From NCBI RefSeq assembly GCF_900115585.1, contig NZ_FOWZ01000002.1, positions 248,001-312,000 of the forward strand: a DNA stretch of 64,000 nucleotides, written 5' to 3'. Each line of letters opens with the position of its first letter. The first letter of the stretch is position 1. Both the position numbers and the translations under genes were made by a program. The notes under the pieces were generated by a model. It saw only the letters and a program-made list of their open reading frames with translations, was not told the DNA's origin and did not search any database. Below, one piece after another: positions 1-7,460 of the stretch. This DNA is from Qipengyuania nanhaisediminis (GTDB lineage Bacteria > Pseudomonadota > Alphaproteobacteria > Sphingomonadales > Sphingomonadaceae).

Positions 1-723
1 GAACTGGCGGTGCGCTTCACCGACAAGCGGTGCTACTTCGTGTCCGAAGCCACGGTTTACCGTCTGCTCAAGGCCCATGATCTGATCACCAGCCCGGCCT
101 ACACGGTGATCAAGGCAGCCGAGGCGTTCCACACAAAGACCACGCGGCCGAACGAGATGTGGCAGACCGACTTTACCTACTTCAAGGTCATCGGGTGGGG
201 CTGGATGTATCTGTCGACCGTGCTCGACGACTTCTCGCGCTACATCATCGCCTGGCGGCTGTGCGCCACCATGTGCGCCAGCGACGTTACCGACACGCTC
301 GACATGGCGCTGGAAGCTTCAGGCTGCGACCATGCCAATGTGCTGCACAGGCCGCGCCTGCTCAGCGACAATGGCCCGAGCTACATCGCGGGCGAGCTGG
401 CCGAATACATCGAGGCCAACAAGATGAGCCACGTGCGCGGCGCGCCCTTCCACCCGCAGACCCAGGGCAAGATCGAACGCTGGCACCAGACCTTGAAGAA
501 CCGTGTGCTGCTGGAGAACTACTTCCTGCCCGGCGATCTCGAACAGCAGATCGCGGCGTTCGTCGAGCACTACAACCACCGGCGCTATCACGAGAGCCTC
601 GACAACGTGACGCCTGCCGATGCCTACTTCGGCAGGGCTCCTGCTATCGTGAAGCGACGAGAAAGGATCAAGCGAAAGACACTCGAACATCGGCGCTTGC
701 AACACCGCAAGCTCGCCGCCTAA
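1..723 (+). CDS. IS3-family transposase OrfB (DDE integrase core), 5' truncated by window edge
   Basis: This is the catalytic half of an IS3-type transposase, which cuts and joins the element's ends. The frame is open from base 1 (Glu-Leu-Ala-Val...), so the GTG at 10 is internal and the true start lies upstream. Catalytic residues of the rve fold are visible: first Asp in QTDFTY, second Asp in SDNGPSY about 70 residues later, and the Glu in GKIERWHQTLKN about 35 residues after that. The C-terminal stretch with YNHRRYHESL and TPADAYFG is typical of IS3 OrfB. The upstream HTH protein OrfA and any programmed frameshift are outside the window. The visible part carries no internal stop, so it may be functional. 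Family assignment is firm; the subgroup is not assigned. Confidence 0.9.
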   Translation, partial: ELAVRFTDKRCYFVSEATVYRLLKAHDLITSPAYTVIKAAEAFHTKTTRPNEMWQTDFTYFKVIGWGWMYLSTVLDDFSRYIIAWRLCATMCASDVTDTLDMALEASGCDHANVLHRPRLLSDNGPSYIAGELAEYIEANKMSHVRGAPFHPQTQGKIERWHQTLKNRVLLENYFLPGDLEQQIAAFVEHYNHRRYHESLDNVTPADAYFGRAPAIVKRRERIKRKTLEHRRLQHRKLAA

Positions 724-797
724 ACATCAATCCCAGACGAGGCCCACACTCCGTAAGCCTACGCCGCAAGTTGTGCCAAATGTTCTGACGACGGACA
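1..797 (+). mobile_element. IS3-family insertion sequence, right-hand part
   Basis: Only the right end is inside the window; the left end lies before base 1. The transposase frame (1-723) is followed by about 70 noncoding bases that finish near 797 in ...GACGACGGACA, that is TGTCCGTCGTC on the other strand, which fits the TG...CA termini of IS3 elements. The boundary is supported by the neighbour: immediately after 797 a histidine-kinase reading frame begins in mid-protein. The exact terminus and target duplication cannot be confirmed without the left end. Confidence 0.75.
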
Positions 798-881
798 GTT
801 ACGCAAACGCCCACGGTCGAAAATGCCCTTTCGATCATCGCTGAGACGTCGCGAGTTGTCGGCAAAGCCTATTTCCCGGTT

Positions 882-2246
882 GTGGTTGAGGGATTGGCAA
901 AGGCCTTGAATGTCCGGTGGGCGTTTGTTTGCCACTTCGATCCGGCAACCCCTCATCAAGCCTCTACCGTAGCTTTCTGGGATCGCGGTCCGGCCGAGAA
1001 CTTCGTATACGAGCTGCTTAACACACCATGCGCTGACGTCGCCTCTCAAGGTGTCTGCTGTTATGCAGACGATATTACAAAGCTCTATCCTTTCGACGAG
1101 ATGCTCGCCGAAATTGGCGCCAAGAGCTATGCGGGTACCGCCCTCAGATCTTTAGATGGTCGCGTCTTAGGCTTGGTCGCCGTAATGGACGACAAACCGT
1201 TTTCCGATCCTGAAATAGTCTCTGAGATAGTCGAGCTTTTTTCAGCGAGGGCGGCTGCCGAGCTAGAACGCTTAGCCAGCGCATCGTTGAATGAGCGGCT
1301 TGGCAAGATAGTCGAAGCGTCAGTTAGCGAAGCTTACGTCTTCGACAGCCGCTCCTTTCGGTTTGAACTCGTGAACCGAGGTGCTCGTGAAAATCTCGGC
1401 TTCACTATGGAGGAGCTCCGGGAGCTTACGCCATGGGATCTCAAACCCGAGTATTCGAAAGAGGATTTTCTCGCTTTTGTAGAGCCACTGCTCAGAGGTG
1501 AGGTTGAAGTTCTTCGGTTCGAAACCGTGCACATGAGAAAAGATGGGTCAACCTATCCCGTATCTGTGCAGCTCCAGTATTTCCCTGATGTAGGGGGTGT
1601 GTTTTTTGCCTCCATCACTGACGAGACAGAGCGGCGGGCGAGAGAAGAGCGCGAGAAATTGATCCTCAACGAGATGAACCATCGTGCGAAGAACGTTTTG
1701 GCGGTCGTTCAGGTTCTGGCCCGGCAAACCGCAAAACAGAATCCAGAGGACTACGTAGCGCAACTCGAGGCCAGGATCGCGGGCCTTTCAGCAAGCCACA
1801 ACGTGCTCGTGCAAAGCTCGTGGCAGGATGTGCCCTTCGAGGAATTGATCAGGTCCCAATTGGGCCATTTCGCGCACTTGCTCGGAAATCGAATCACAGT
1901 TTCCGGCCCACCCACGAGGATTAAAGCGACAGCGGCACAAGGTTTCGGCTTAGCCTTGCACGAACTCGCGACCAATGCTGCGAAGTACGGCGCGCTTTCG
2001 ACTAAGTCTGGATGCGTCGCGATTGCTTGGGATGAAGTCGACGTGGCTGAGGGACGATGTCTCAAGTTGACATGGACTGAAACTGGAGGGCCCGAAGTAG
2101 TCGCTCCGTCGAGAACGGGCTTCGGTTCATATATGATCGAAAAAAGTCTGGCCTCGCAGTTCGGATGCAAGGTCGATTTGAAGTTCGATCCAAAGGGTCT
2201 GCAGTGCCAATTCGTGGCTCCCAGGGAGCGCGTGATTTCTGAGTAA
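882..2246 (+). CDS. HWE-family sensor histidine kinase (GAF-PAS-HWE), N-terminus cut off by IS
   Basis: A cytoplasmic sensor kinase with no membrane segment. Residues 1-130 are a GAF domain, 140-250 a PAS domain ending in TDETERR, and 255-450 an HWE kinase module. The phosphoacceptor is His267 in NEMNHRAKN; the ATP-binding N box is HELATNAAKYGAL, and the LTWTE motif supplies the W and E that name the family. GTG 882 is the first available start, but the same frame is open back to 789 and the codons from 798 (ENALSIIAETSRVVGKAYF) read as the normal beginning of such a GAF domain. The native start was therefore lost when the IS inserted. The gene is either dead, translated from GTG 882 as a shortened protein, or driven from the IS. 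HWE kinases usually phosphorylate stand-alone response regulators; none is nearby. Confidence 0.85.
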   Translation: MVEGLAKALNVRWAFVCHFDPATPHQASTVAFWDRGPAENFVYELLNTPCADVASQGVCCYADDITKLYPFDEMLAEIGAKSYAGTALRSLDGRVLGLVAVMDDKPFSDPEIVSEIVELFSARAAAELERLASASLNERLGKIVEASVSEAYVFDSRSFRFELVNRGARENLGFTMEELRELTPWDLKPEYSKEDFLAFVEPLLRGEVEVLRFETVHMRKDGSTYPVSVQLQYFPDVGGVFFASITDETERRAREEREKLILNEMNHRAKNVLAVVQVLARQTAKQNPEDYVAQLEARIAGLSASHNVLVQSSWQDVPFEELIRSQLGHFAHLLGNRITVSGPPTRIKATAAQGFGLALHELATNAAKYGALSTKSGCVAIAWDEVDVAEGRCLKLTWTETGGPEVVAPSRTGFGSYMIEKSLASQFGCKVDLKFDPKGLQCQFVAPRERVISE

Positions 2247-2537
2247 TGCGACTTGGAAAGGTGGTCGGGTTTGACCATACTTCGAGGTATTGTCGTTCTA
2301 CGTGACAGTGCCATCGAACGGCAGCAAGCCACCCATCTGAAGTCGCTTTCACAGAGTTACAGATGTGCCAGGAGCAGACGGGCGGCTAACGACCCGATAG
2401 CGGAGTTTAGAACCCGGCTGAAGTTTCTGGCAATGCGGTATGGCAAAACGCTTGCCTAGATTCACAAGCAAAAATATTTTGCGATTTCGTGAGGCTTTTT
2501 AGGAACTTTGCCAAGTCAGAGCGCTTAAGGATGCACA

Positions 2538-2750
2538 ATGACTGTTCCTGAGTGGAAATTGGAAGATGCCGCGGACAAGGCCGATTCTTACCAGTTCAAA
2601 AATACCAACCCGAAACTCGTTTTCCTGTTAGCACTCGCTGCAGGCTTACTCGCAGTAGCGATAATCTTTTTCGCCTATGTTATCGTCAGTCTGTCGATCG
2701 ATGTAGGCCTTATTCCGCAGCCCCCGCGCCTCCGCGGTCTCGTCGATTAA
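2538..2750 (+). CDS. small single-pass membrane protein, unknown
   Basis: A 70-residue protein starting at ATG 2538 behind a good ribosome site (AAGGA, 8 bases upstream). Residues 1-25 are polar, and residues 27-53 (VFLLALAAGLLAVAIIFFAY) form one strong membrane helix followed by a short proline-containing tail. It precedes the polysaccharide synthase gene by about 220 bases on the same strand and might belong to the same envelope function, but this is only proximity. I do not recognise the family. A 217-base gap to the next start holds nothing I can identify. Confidence 0.5.
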   Translation: MTVPEWKLEDAADKADSYQFKNTNPKLVFLLALAAGLLAVAIIFFAYVIVSLSIDVGLIPQPPRLRGLVD

Positions 2751-2967
2751 TTCTTACCGGATCGGCAACAAATCCACGATCAGATAAGCGCAATGGCGAA
2801 GTACGCCTTGGCAGCAAAAATACCAAAGGTGAATGCGATGTCGCCGAGGCGGTCATAAATGTCGATTGCCATGGGCTGTTCTCCGTCACGGTCCAGCGGT
2901 CTTGCCGGAAGGACCTTGAAGAACACCTTCGGCACATCCTTACCGCGTTATTTACTTCTTGCCGCCT

Positions 2968-4416
2968 ATGGATCGCATGAACATGGCTGAAGTTACCCCT
3001 AACACGTTCGAAACGGTCTCTCCGGACGACGTCAAAACGCCGACTTACAAGGGCCCCGATCGGCGTGCTTTCGGCCTTCGCCAAGAGATTTCCTATTGGC
3101 GCAAACGCGCCGTTCGCAGGAACTTCATCTTCATTGCATCGCTGGCTTTCGCCACCGCATGGATGCTTTTCAGCATCTGGTTATCAGTCCCGTGGTTAAG
3201 CGATCTGGGCGAACTGACCCATCCAGCGATCGCGATTACTGTCTTGACCTTTATCGCCTACGTCCCGGGCTTTATGAACGCCTTCCTGCTGTCGACATTG
3301 GCGCTGCGTCCTTCGCAACTGAAACAAGAGCCAGAGCACTGGCCTGGCCTTACCGTTCTTGTCGCTGCGTACCAGGAAGAGCAGCTTATCGCGCAAACGC
3401 TCGAGAACCTCAGCGCACTGACCTACCCGGGGAAGGTGGAGGTGATCGTAATCGATGATGGGTCGAAGGACGACACCTTCCGCGTAGCCGAACTCTGTAA
3501 GCCTCACTTCGCCGCGAACCCGAATTACTCGCTGCGGGTCGAGCGAATGAAGCGCAACAGCGGGAAGGCTAAGGCCCTCAACCATGGGCTCGCAATGGCC
3601 GCCCACGAGCTAATCGTCACCATCGACGCCGATACGTTGCTAGAGCCAGGAAGCCTTCGATCAATGGTCGCTCACCTGTACGCCGCGCCGCCTAAAACTG
3701 CGGCGATTGCAGGTGCGATCCTACTCGCGAATCCGATGGAGAGTTGGGCGACCCGCGCGCAGCAATGGGACTATTTTCATGGCATCTCCGCAGTCAAGCG
3801 CATGCAGGGCAACTTCAACGGCACACTGGTGGCACAGGGCGCATTCTCGCTTTACCGCCGCGAAGCGCTGGAGCAAGCTGGCGGCTGGCCTGATACGGTA
3901 GGGGAAGATATTGTCCTGACGTGGTCCTTCCTGCGCCGCGGTTACATCGTGCGTCATGCCGAAGACGCCGTGGCGTGGACCCACGCGCCCGAAAGTTGGG
4001 GCGCGCTTTCCCGGCAACGTAAGCGCTGGGCGCGCGGCATGATTGAGGCGCTGGCAATCCACAAGAGCCTGCTTTCGAAGCTTCGGCTATCGACGATGTT
4101 TATCTATTGGAACCTGATGTTCATTAGCATCGACCTTGCCTTCACGCTGGCCTTCATTCCTGGCTTGCTGTTGGCGGTTTTCGGCATTTATTGGCTCGCA
4201 GGTCCGATCACTCTGCTTGTGCTTCCGCTGGCCGCGCTGTGGAATATTGTGATCTTCCGCATCCAGATGCGCATGCTGAGACGGAACAAAATCAAGATGA
4301 AGAAAAGCGTGGCAGGCTTCGTGCTTTTCGCCTTCGTTTACCCCTTTATCATGCAACCCGTATCTGTCTGGGGCTACGCCGCAGAACTATTCGGGCGAAA
4401 GAAGGAGTGGCATTGA
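2968..4416 (+). CDS. family 2 glycosyltransferase, PgaC/BcsA-like polysaccharide synthase
   Basis: A processive inner-membrane glycosyltransferase that would polymerise a sugar nucleotide and push the chain across the membrane. Membrane helices lie near residues 50-75 and 85-105; the GT-A domain follows with VIVIDDGSKDD and TIDADT (metal/UDP-binding aspartates), GEDIVLT (catalytic Asp) and QRKRWARG (the Q-x-x-RW product-binding motif). Three or four C-terminal helices follow. This layout fits PgaC (poly-beta-1,6-GlcNAc synthase) and hyaluronan/cellulose synthases. ATG 2968 is chosen; TTG 2959 or ATG 2983 are possible, and none has a strong ribosome site. The stop overlaps the next start by one base (TGATG), so the two are translationally coupled. 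No PgaB deacetylase or PgaD partner is present, so the polymer is unknown. Confidence 0.85.
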   Translation: MDRMNMAEVTPNTFETVSPDDVKTPTYKGPDRRAFGLRQEISYWRKRAVRRNFIFIASLAFATAWMLFSIWLSVPWLSDLGELTHPAIAITVLTFIAYVPGFMNAFLLSTLALRPSQLKQEPEHWPGLTVLVAAYQEEQLIAQTLENLSALTYPGKVEVIVIDDGSKDDTFRVAELCKPHFAANPNYSLRVERMKRNSGKAKALNHGLAMAAHELIVTIDADTLLEPGSLRSMVAHLYAAPPKTAAIAGAILLANPMESWATRAQQWDYFHGISAVKRMQGNFNGTLVAQGAFSLYRREALEQAGGWPDTVGEDIVLTWSFLRRGYIVRHAEDAVAWTHAPESWGALSRQRKRWARGMIEALAIHKSLLSKLRLSTMFIYWNLMFISIDLAFTLAFIPGLLLAVFGIYWLAGPITLLVLPLAALWNIVIFRIQMRMLRRNKIKMKKSVAGFVLFAFVYPFIMQPVSVWGYAAELFGRKKEWH

Positions 4417-5336
4417 TGCGCCGCCTTATAAACCTATTCAGCCTTGCAATCGCTTTAGTGACCACGCCGGTCGTTGCTCAGAGCACCGAGGGGTCTGGCC
4501 CAGCCATCGGCACCGAAGTTTTCGTTTCCACCGACAGCGACGAAACCACCGTTTGGCGGGTCGCAGGCAATTTCGACCTCCGGAATGCGCCAGATGGTTC
4601 GCGCATAGGCGTGCGCGTAGAAAAAGCGTGGTACGATCCGCTGGGGCTGGGCGCGCACGAGCGCGAGCGTATATTCCTGCAGGCTGCCGACGGATCGGGC
4701 AATGTGAATTGGTCCGTGAGCGTCGGCACCGATGGCGACACGCTCATCGGTTCGGCTTCGATCAACGACAACAAAACTTTTCGCAAAGAAGCATTCATCG
4801 AGCGTGATATCGTGGAAACGCCAATTGGCCTTGAGCAAGGTCTCTATTCTACCTTTGCGGGGGCGGCAATCGACCTGCCGGCGGACGAGAAGAACGTCTT
4901 CACGCTACTGGCAGGCGTTCAGGAATTCACGGGCGACAACGTCCGGCTGCATTTGCGTGGCAATTTCGTACATGTACTGGATAGCGATGCTGGCCTCAGT
5001 GCCCAACTACGCACGCGCTATTTCCACAGCACGGTGCCCGAGGAGTACGACTATTTCTCGCCAGAGGATTATGGACAGATCCTGCCGATCCTCCAAATGC
5101 GCCGCTTCGTTGATGGCTGGCAGCTGTTAGCCGTTGGCGGCATCGGCATCCAGCGCAGCACCGGTACCGACTGGAAACAGGCCAATTACGCCGAAGCTCG
5201 CGTGATCAGTCCGACCCAAGGCAACTGGTTTGTATCCGGCGAGGCGATCTATTCTCAGACGCCAGGTACCAACACCGTCGTGGGTTCGGGATACGATTAC
5301 TTTCAAGCACGCATCGGGCTTACGCATCGCTTTTGA
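4416..5336 (+). CDS. outer-membrane beta-barrel protein coupled to the glycosyltransferase
   Basis: A 306-residue exported protein. Residues 1-21 (MRRLINLFSLAIALVTTPVVA, cut after VVA) are a Sec signal peptide. The rest alternates polar and hydrophobic residues with many aromatic ends and finishes in ...QARIGLTHRF, the C-terminal Phe signature of beta-barrel outer-membrane proteins. ATG 4416 overlaps the synthase stop by one base, with AAGGAG upstream. The pairing suggests an export pore or sensor for the polymer made by the upstream synthase, analogous in position to PgaA but without its TPR region. The family is not recognised beyond this; the export role is inference. Confidence 0.7.
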   Translation: MRRLINLFSLAIALVTTPVVAQSTEGSGPAIGTEVFVSTDSDETTVWRVAGNFDLRNAPDGSRIGVRVEKAWYDPLGLGAHERERIFLQAADGSGNVNWSVSVGTDGDTLIGSASINDNKTFRKEAFIERDIVETPIGLEQGLYSTFAGAAIDLPADEKNVFTLLAGVQEFTGDNVRLHLRGNFVHVLDSDAGLSAQLRTRYFHSTVPEEYDYFSPEDYGQILPILQMRRFVDGWQLLAVGGIGIQRSTGTDWKQANYAEARVISPTQGNWFVSGEAIYSQTPGTNTVVGSGYDYFQARIGLTHRF

Positions 5337-5628
5337 TCCGTCCCGGCTCTTGGGATCTCGGTTGCAATTTGACGGATCGCATTCGGAAATATCTGCCAAA
5401 TCGCAGGGGCTTTCAGCTCAGCGGCTATGACCGCTGACCACCCATACTCGGACATTGGCGGTGCTCATTACCGGAGCAAAGCTGCCGGTCTGCTTTCAGG
5501 CATACGCAGGGAAAGCCTGAACGTCCGAAATGGGGGCGCAAAGCGGAAGTCATGAGATCGGCTGGCGCCAAATTGCCGGGCCTTGGCAACTGGCCCCGAT
5601 CAAACGACAGCCGGAGTCAGGGTCTGTG

Positions 5629-5934
5629 CTACGTCACTGGAGGTGGAACTCGACTGATGATGATCGACGATGCCTCCAGCTTCGCCTTCGCTAAATCGTG
5701 CGACAACTGCATCCGAAGCAACGCTGCTGCCGAAATCCCAAATGCCTTTTCGAAGCGCATTGCCATGAGAGGAGTGAGACGAGCATTACCATCCAACATT
5801 CGGGTCAGAGCTGACCTAGTAACCTGTAGGTGATCAGCGGCACTCGGTACCGTCATCCCATAGGATTTGATTAAATGTTCGCGCAGCCATGGCCCAGGAT
5901 GGATCGCAAAGCTCTCGTGCAATTCTACCGCCAT
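5629..5934 (-). CDS. HigA-like XRE-family antitoxin without adjacent toxin
   Basis: A 101-residue DNA-binding protein of the HigA/VapI type. It begins MAVELHESFAIHPGPWLREHL, contains the helix-turn-helix (PSAADHLQVTRSALTRMLDG) at residues 28-50, and has the RLTPLMAMRFEKAFG segment typical of HigA. ATG 5934 is chosen because homologous sequence begins there, although the frame stays open upstream. HigA normally represses its own operon and neutralises the mRNA-cutting toxin HigB encoded just upstream. The space upstream here (5935-6010) is too short for HigB, and the next gene does not look like a RelE-fold toxin. It may act as a free regulator or as a rescue antitoxin. The 292 bases between its stop and the outer-membrane gene show nothing recognisable. 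Confidence 0.75.
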   Translation of the reverse strand: MAVELHESFAIHPGPWLREHLIKSYGMTVPSAADHLQVTRSALTRMLDGNARLTPLMAMRFEKAFGISAAALLRMQLSHDLAKAKLEASSIIISRVPPPVT

Positions 5935-6010
5935 GAAAAAAGCCCTTCTATCGATATCCGCGATCCTTGGCCCGTCTGACCGCGTGCTGTCTGGCGCAAG
6001 CTCAGTTGCG

Positions 6011-6271
6011 TTAGCGTTCTTCTCCGAGCAGGTATCGGGTGTTGAGGGCCTCGGCGACCGCACCTTCGACGATTTCGTCGAGCGGAGTGACGATCGCGGA
6101 TGTGTGAATGCATCTTCCATCGGCAAAGCGGTTCTTGCGGTCGCTGGATACGATCCCGACTAGAAGGGGCGTGCCGGGATAGTCGGGCAGCGGTAAAATG
6201 ATCCAATCATGCAAGACGGCATCGTACCCTTGTCCTGATGCTGCTGGCGTATTGGGAAGTGAAGTCTTCAT
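6011..6271 (-). CDS. small hypothetical protein
   Basis: An 86-residue soluble protein starting at ATG 6271. It reads smoothly (LHDWIILPLPDYPGTPLLVG, then HTSAIVTPLDEIVEGAVAEA) and looks like the short proteins of unknown function found on mobile DNA of sphingomonads, where a W-x-x-x-PLP segment and a C-terminal helix recur. I am not certain of that resemblance. It shares orientation with the antitoxin genes on both sides and may be cotranscribed with the HigA-like gene 76 bases downstream. The ribosome site is weak. No function is proposed. Confidence 0.5.
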   Translation of the reverse strand: MKTSLPNTPAASGQGYDAVLHDWIILPLPDYPGTPLLVGIVSSDRKNRFADGRCIHTSAIVTPLDEIVEGAVAEALNTRYLLGEER

Positions 6272-6329
6272 TGCACACGCTCACGCGACAGGGCGAGGGT
6301 GGTAGGCGGCGAGCATGTAAATGGCCTAA

Positions 6330-6728
6330 TCATCTGTAGCGTTCGCTCAGCAAGTACCGAGCGACATCTTCCAGGTCCTTGCGCTTTCCGCTCGTCATCA
6401 GAGACATCGCGCACCTGCCTCCAAATAGCGGAGCTCGATTGGGCGCGCGCACCCAGCCTTTCGATCGATCATGGTTGAGCAGGATCACAAGCGATGCGTA
6501 GATTGAGAGGACACAGCCGATGCCTTCCAGTACATCCTTGGTTAGCGACACGTTATCGCCGGCTCGAAGACGCTCCATCCAGTCCTGCAGGACCTTTTCG
6601 TCGCCGACCCCGAGGAGGTGGCATTGCTCTGAAGCGGTCATGTCCCAATGCGCTGCGATATTACCGAAGGCATGAAGGCAAGCGCTATCTCTTTTCGTAC
6701 TTTCCGATCCGACCGAGGGCGTGCCCAT
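6330..6728 (-). CDS. MbcA/ParS/Xre-type antitoxin-like protein (DUF2384 family)
   Basis: A 132-residue protein. Residues 25-60 look like the all-helical N-terminal HTH of Xre/MbcA antitoxins. Residues 70-130 match the toxin-binding domain: a long helix, then WVRAPNRAPLFGGRCAMSLM and a C-terminal RYLLSERY. Members of this family normally sit next to a RES-domain toxin that destroys NAD+. No RES gene is visible within several kilobases. ATG 6728 overlaps the stop of the preceding gene by one base (TGATG), so it is translated in step with a second protein of the same fold. The FGG turn is normal for the family; partner and activity are unknown. Confidence 0.65.
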   Translation of the reverse strand: MGTPSVGSESTKRDSACLHAFGNIAAHWDMTASEQCHLLGVGDEKVLQDWMERLRAGDNVSLTKDVLEGIGCVLSIYASLVILLNHDRSKGWVRAPNRAPLFGGRCAMSLMTSGKRKDLEDVARYLLSERYR

Positions 6729-7027
6729 CAGATGTAAACCCCGGACTCGATTGCACCGATCATATCGATCACGAACTCAAGACCTTCGTCCGACTGCTCC
6801 GCACGTTCGATAGGTGTTTGGCCATCCAGCCAGGGATGGGACTTGTTCATGAATAGAAGCGTGGAGATCAGGTCGCCGGCATATAGACGAGTGGCGGCTT
6901 CGATAGCTGCTTGAGTTGAGCGGGCGCCGATGCCCCCGACGACCTGTACTCCGTTCTGAAGCATCTTTCGCGCTTCTGATGTGCGGCCACTTTCAAGAAG
7001 TACCGCCAGATTCAGCTCATTTTGCAT
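6728..7027 (-). CDS. second MbcA/ParS-like (DUF2384) protein, coupled to the first
   Basis: A 99-residue protein beginning at ATG 7027, chosen because GGAG lies 6 bases upstream (a TTG at 7039 is the alternative). The C-terminal half carries the toxin-binding-domain signature HPWLDGQTPIERAEQSDEG followed by a helix and IESGVYI, corresponding to the common 'hPxLdGxtPxexA..sdeG...V...L..i..G'. The N-terminal half is a helical pair (SGRTSEARKMLQNG) instead of a recognisable HTH. It overlaps the other DUF2384 gene by one base. Two different DUF2384 proteins in tandem without a RES toxin is unusual; they could pair with each other or be what remains of a toxin-antitoxin locus. Confidence 0.6.
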   Translation of the reverse strand: MQNELNLAVLLESGRTSEARKMLQNGVQVVGGIGARSTQAAIEAATRLYAGDLISTLLFMNKSHPWLDGQTPIERAEQSDEGLEFVIDMIGAIESGVYI

Positions 7028-7136
7028 GGCATGCTCCAATTAAGAGCCGCAGGAGCAGTCTTTCCGAGACTACTGTCTCGATCAAGGTTTACGGAGAGGT
7101 AATAGAAGTAGCCTCCGGCATTGTGCGCTCAGGAAT

Positions 7137-7460
7137 TCAATCATCACGTCGCGCCAATACCGCTAAGGGGCTCCATTCAAGATCCTGAGGTCGGTCACGA
7201 ATAGTTATTCCGGCAGGCAGATGGAGTTGAACCTTGGAACTCCCGCGGGTTCTTCCCACCTCTTCCCAGTCCGTAGAGATTGTTGTGACGAACCCGTCCG
7301 GGTCGACAATTTGGCAACGTTCCTTGCCTCTCCATCCAAGGAAAGAGACAGAAACATCGCTAAGCGTGTCGAGACCTTCTGCCTGCAGAAGATCGCTCAA
7401 TGCGAGAGAGAGTTTTTCCAACTCGTCGACAGCGAAAAAGCCATTAAAAGAAAAATACAT
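7137..7460 (-). CDS. hypothetical protein of the accessory region
   Basis: A 107-residue protein. ATG 7460 is preceded by GGAGG six bases upstream, a strong ribosome site that decides the start although the frame is open further upstream. It begins MYFSFNGFFAVDELEKLSLA, contains a beta-rich middle (SVSFLGWRGKERCQIVDPDG) and ends in ARRDD. No membrane segment, signal peptide or known motif is seen. It is the first gene of the minus-strand group that leads into the two antitoxin-like genes, 109 bases away, so it may be part of that operon. Function unknown. Confidence 0.5.
   Translation of the reverse strand: MYFSFNGFFAVDELEKLSLALSDLLQAEGLDTLSDVSVSFLGWRGKERCQIVDPDGFVTTISTDWEEVGRTRGSSKVQLHLPAGITIRDRPQDLEWSPLAVLARRDD

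Noticed and set aside
2253-2459. 68-codon plus-strand frame after the histidine kinase
   Set aside because: No ribosome site, no motif, and amino-acid composition unlike a protein; treated as intergenic.
5552-5833. 93-codon plus-strand frame overlapping the HigA-like gene
   Set aside because: Overlaps a supported gene on the other strand, no ribosome site, no motif.
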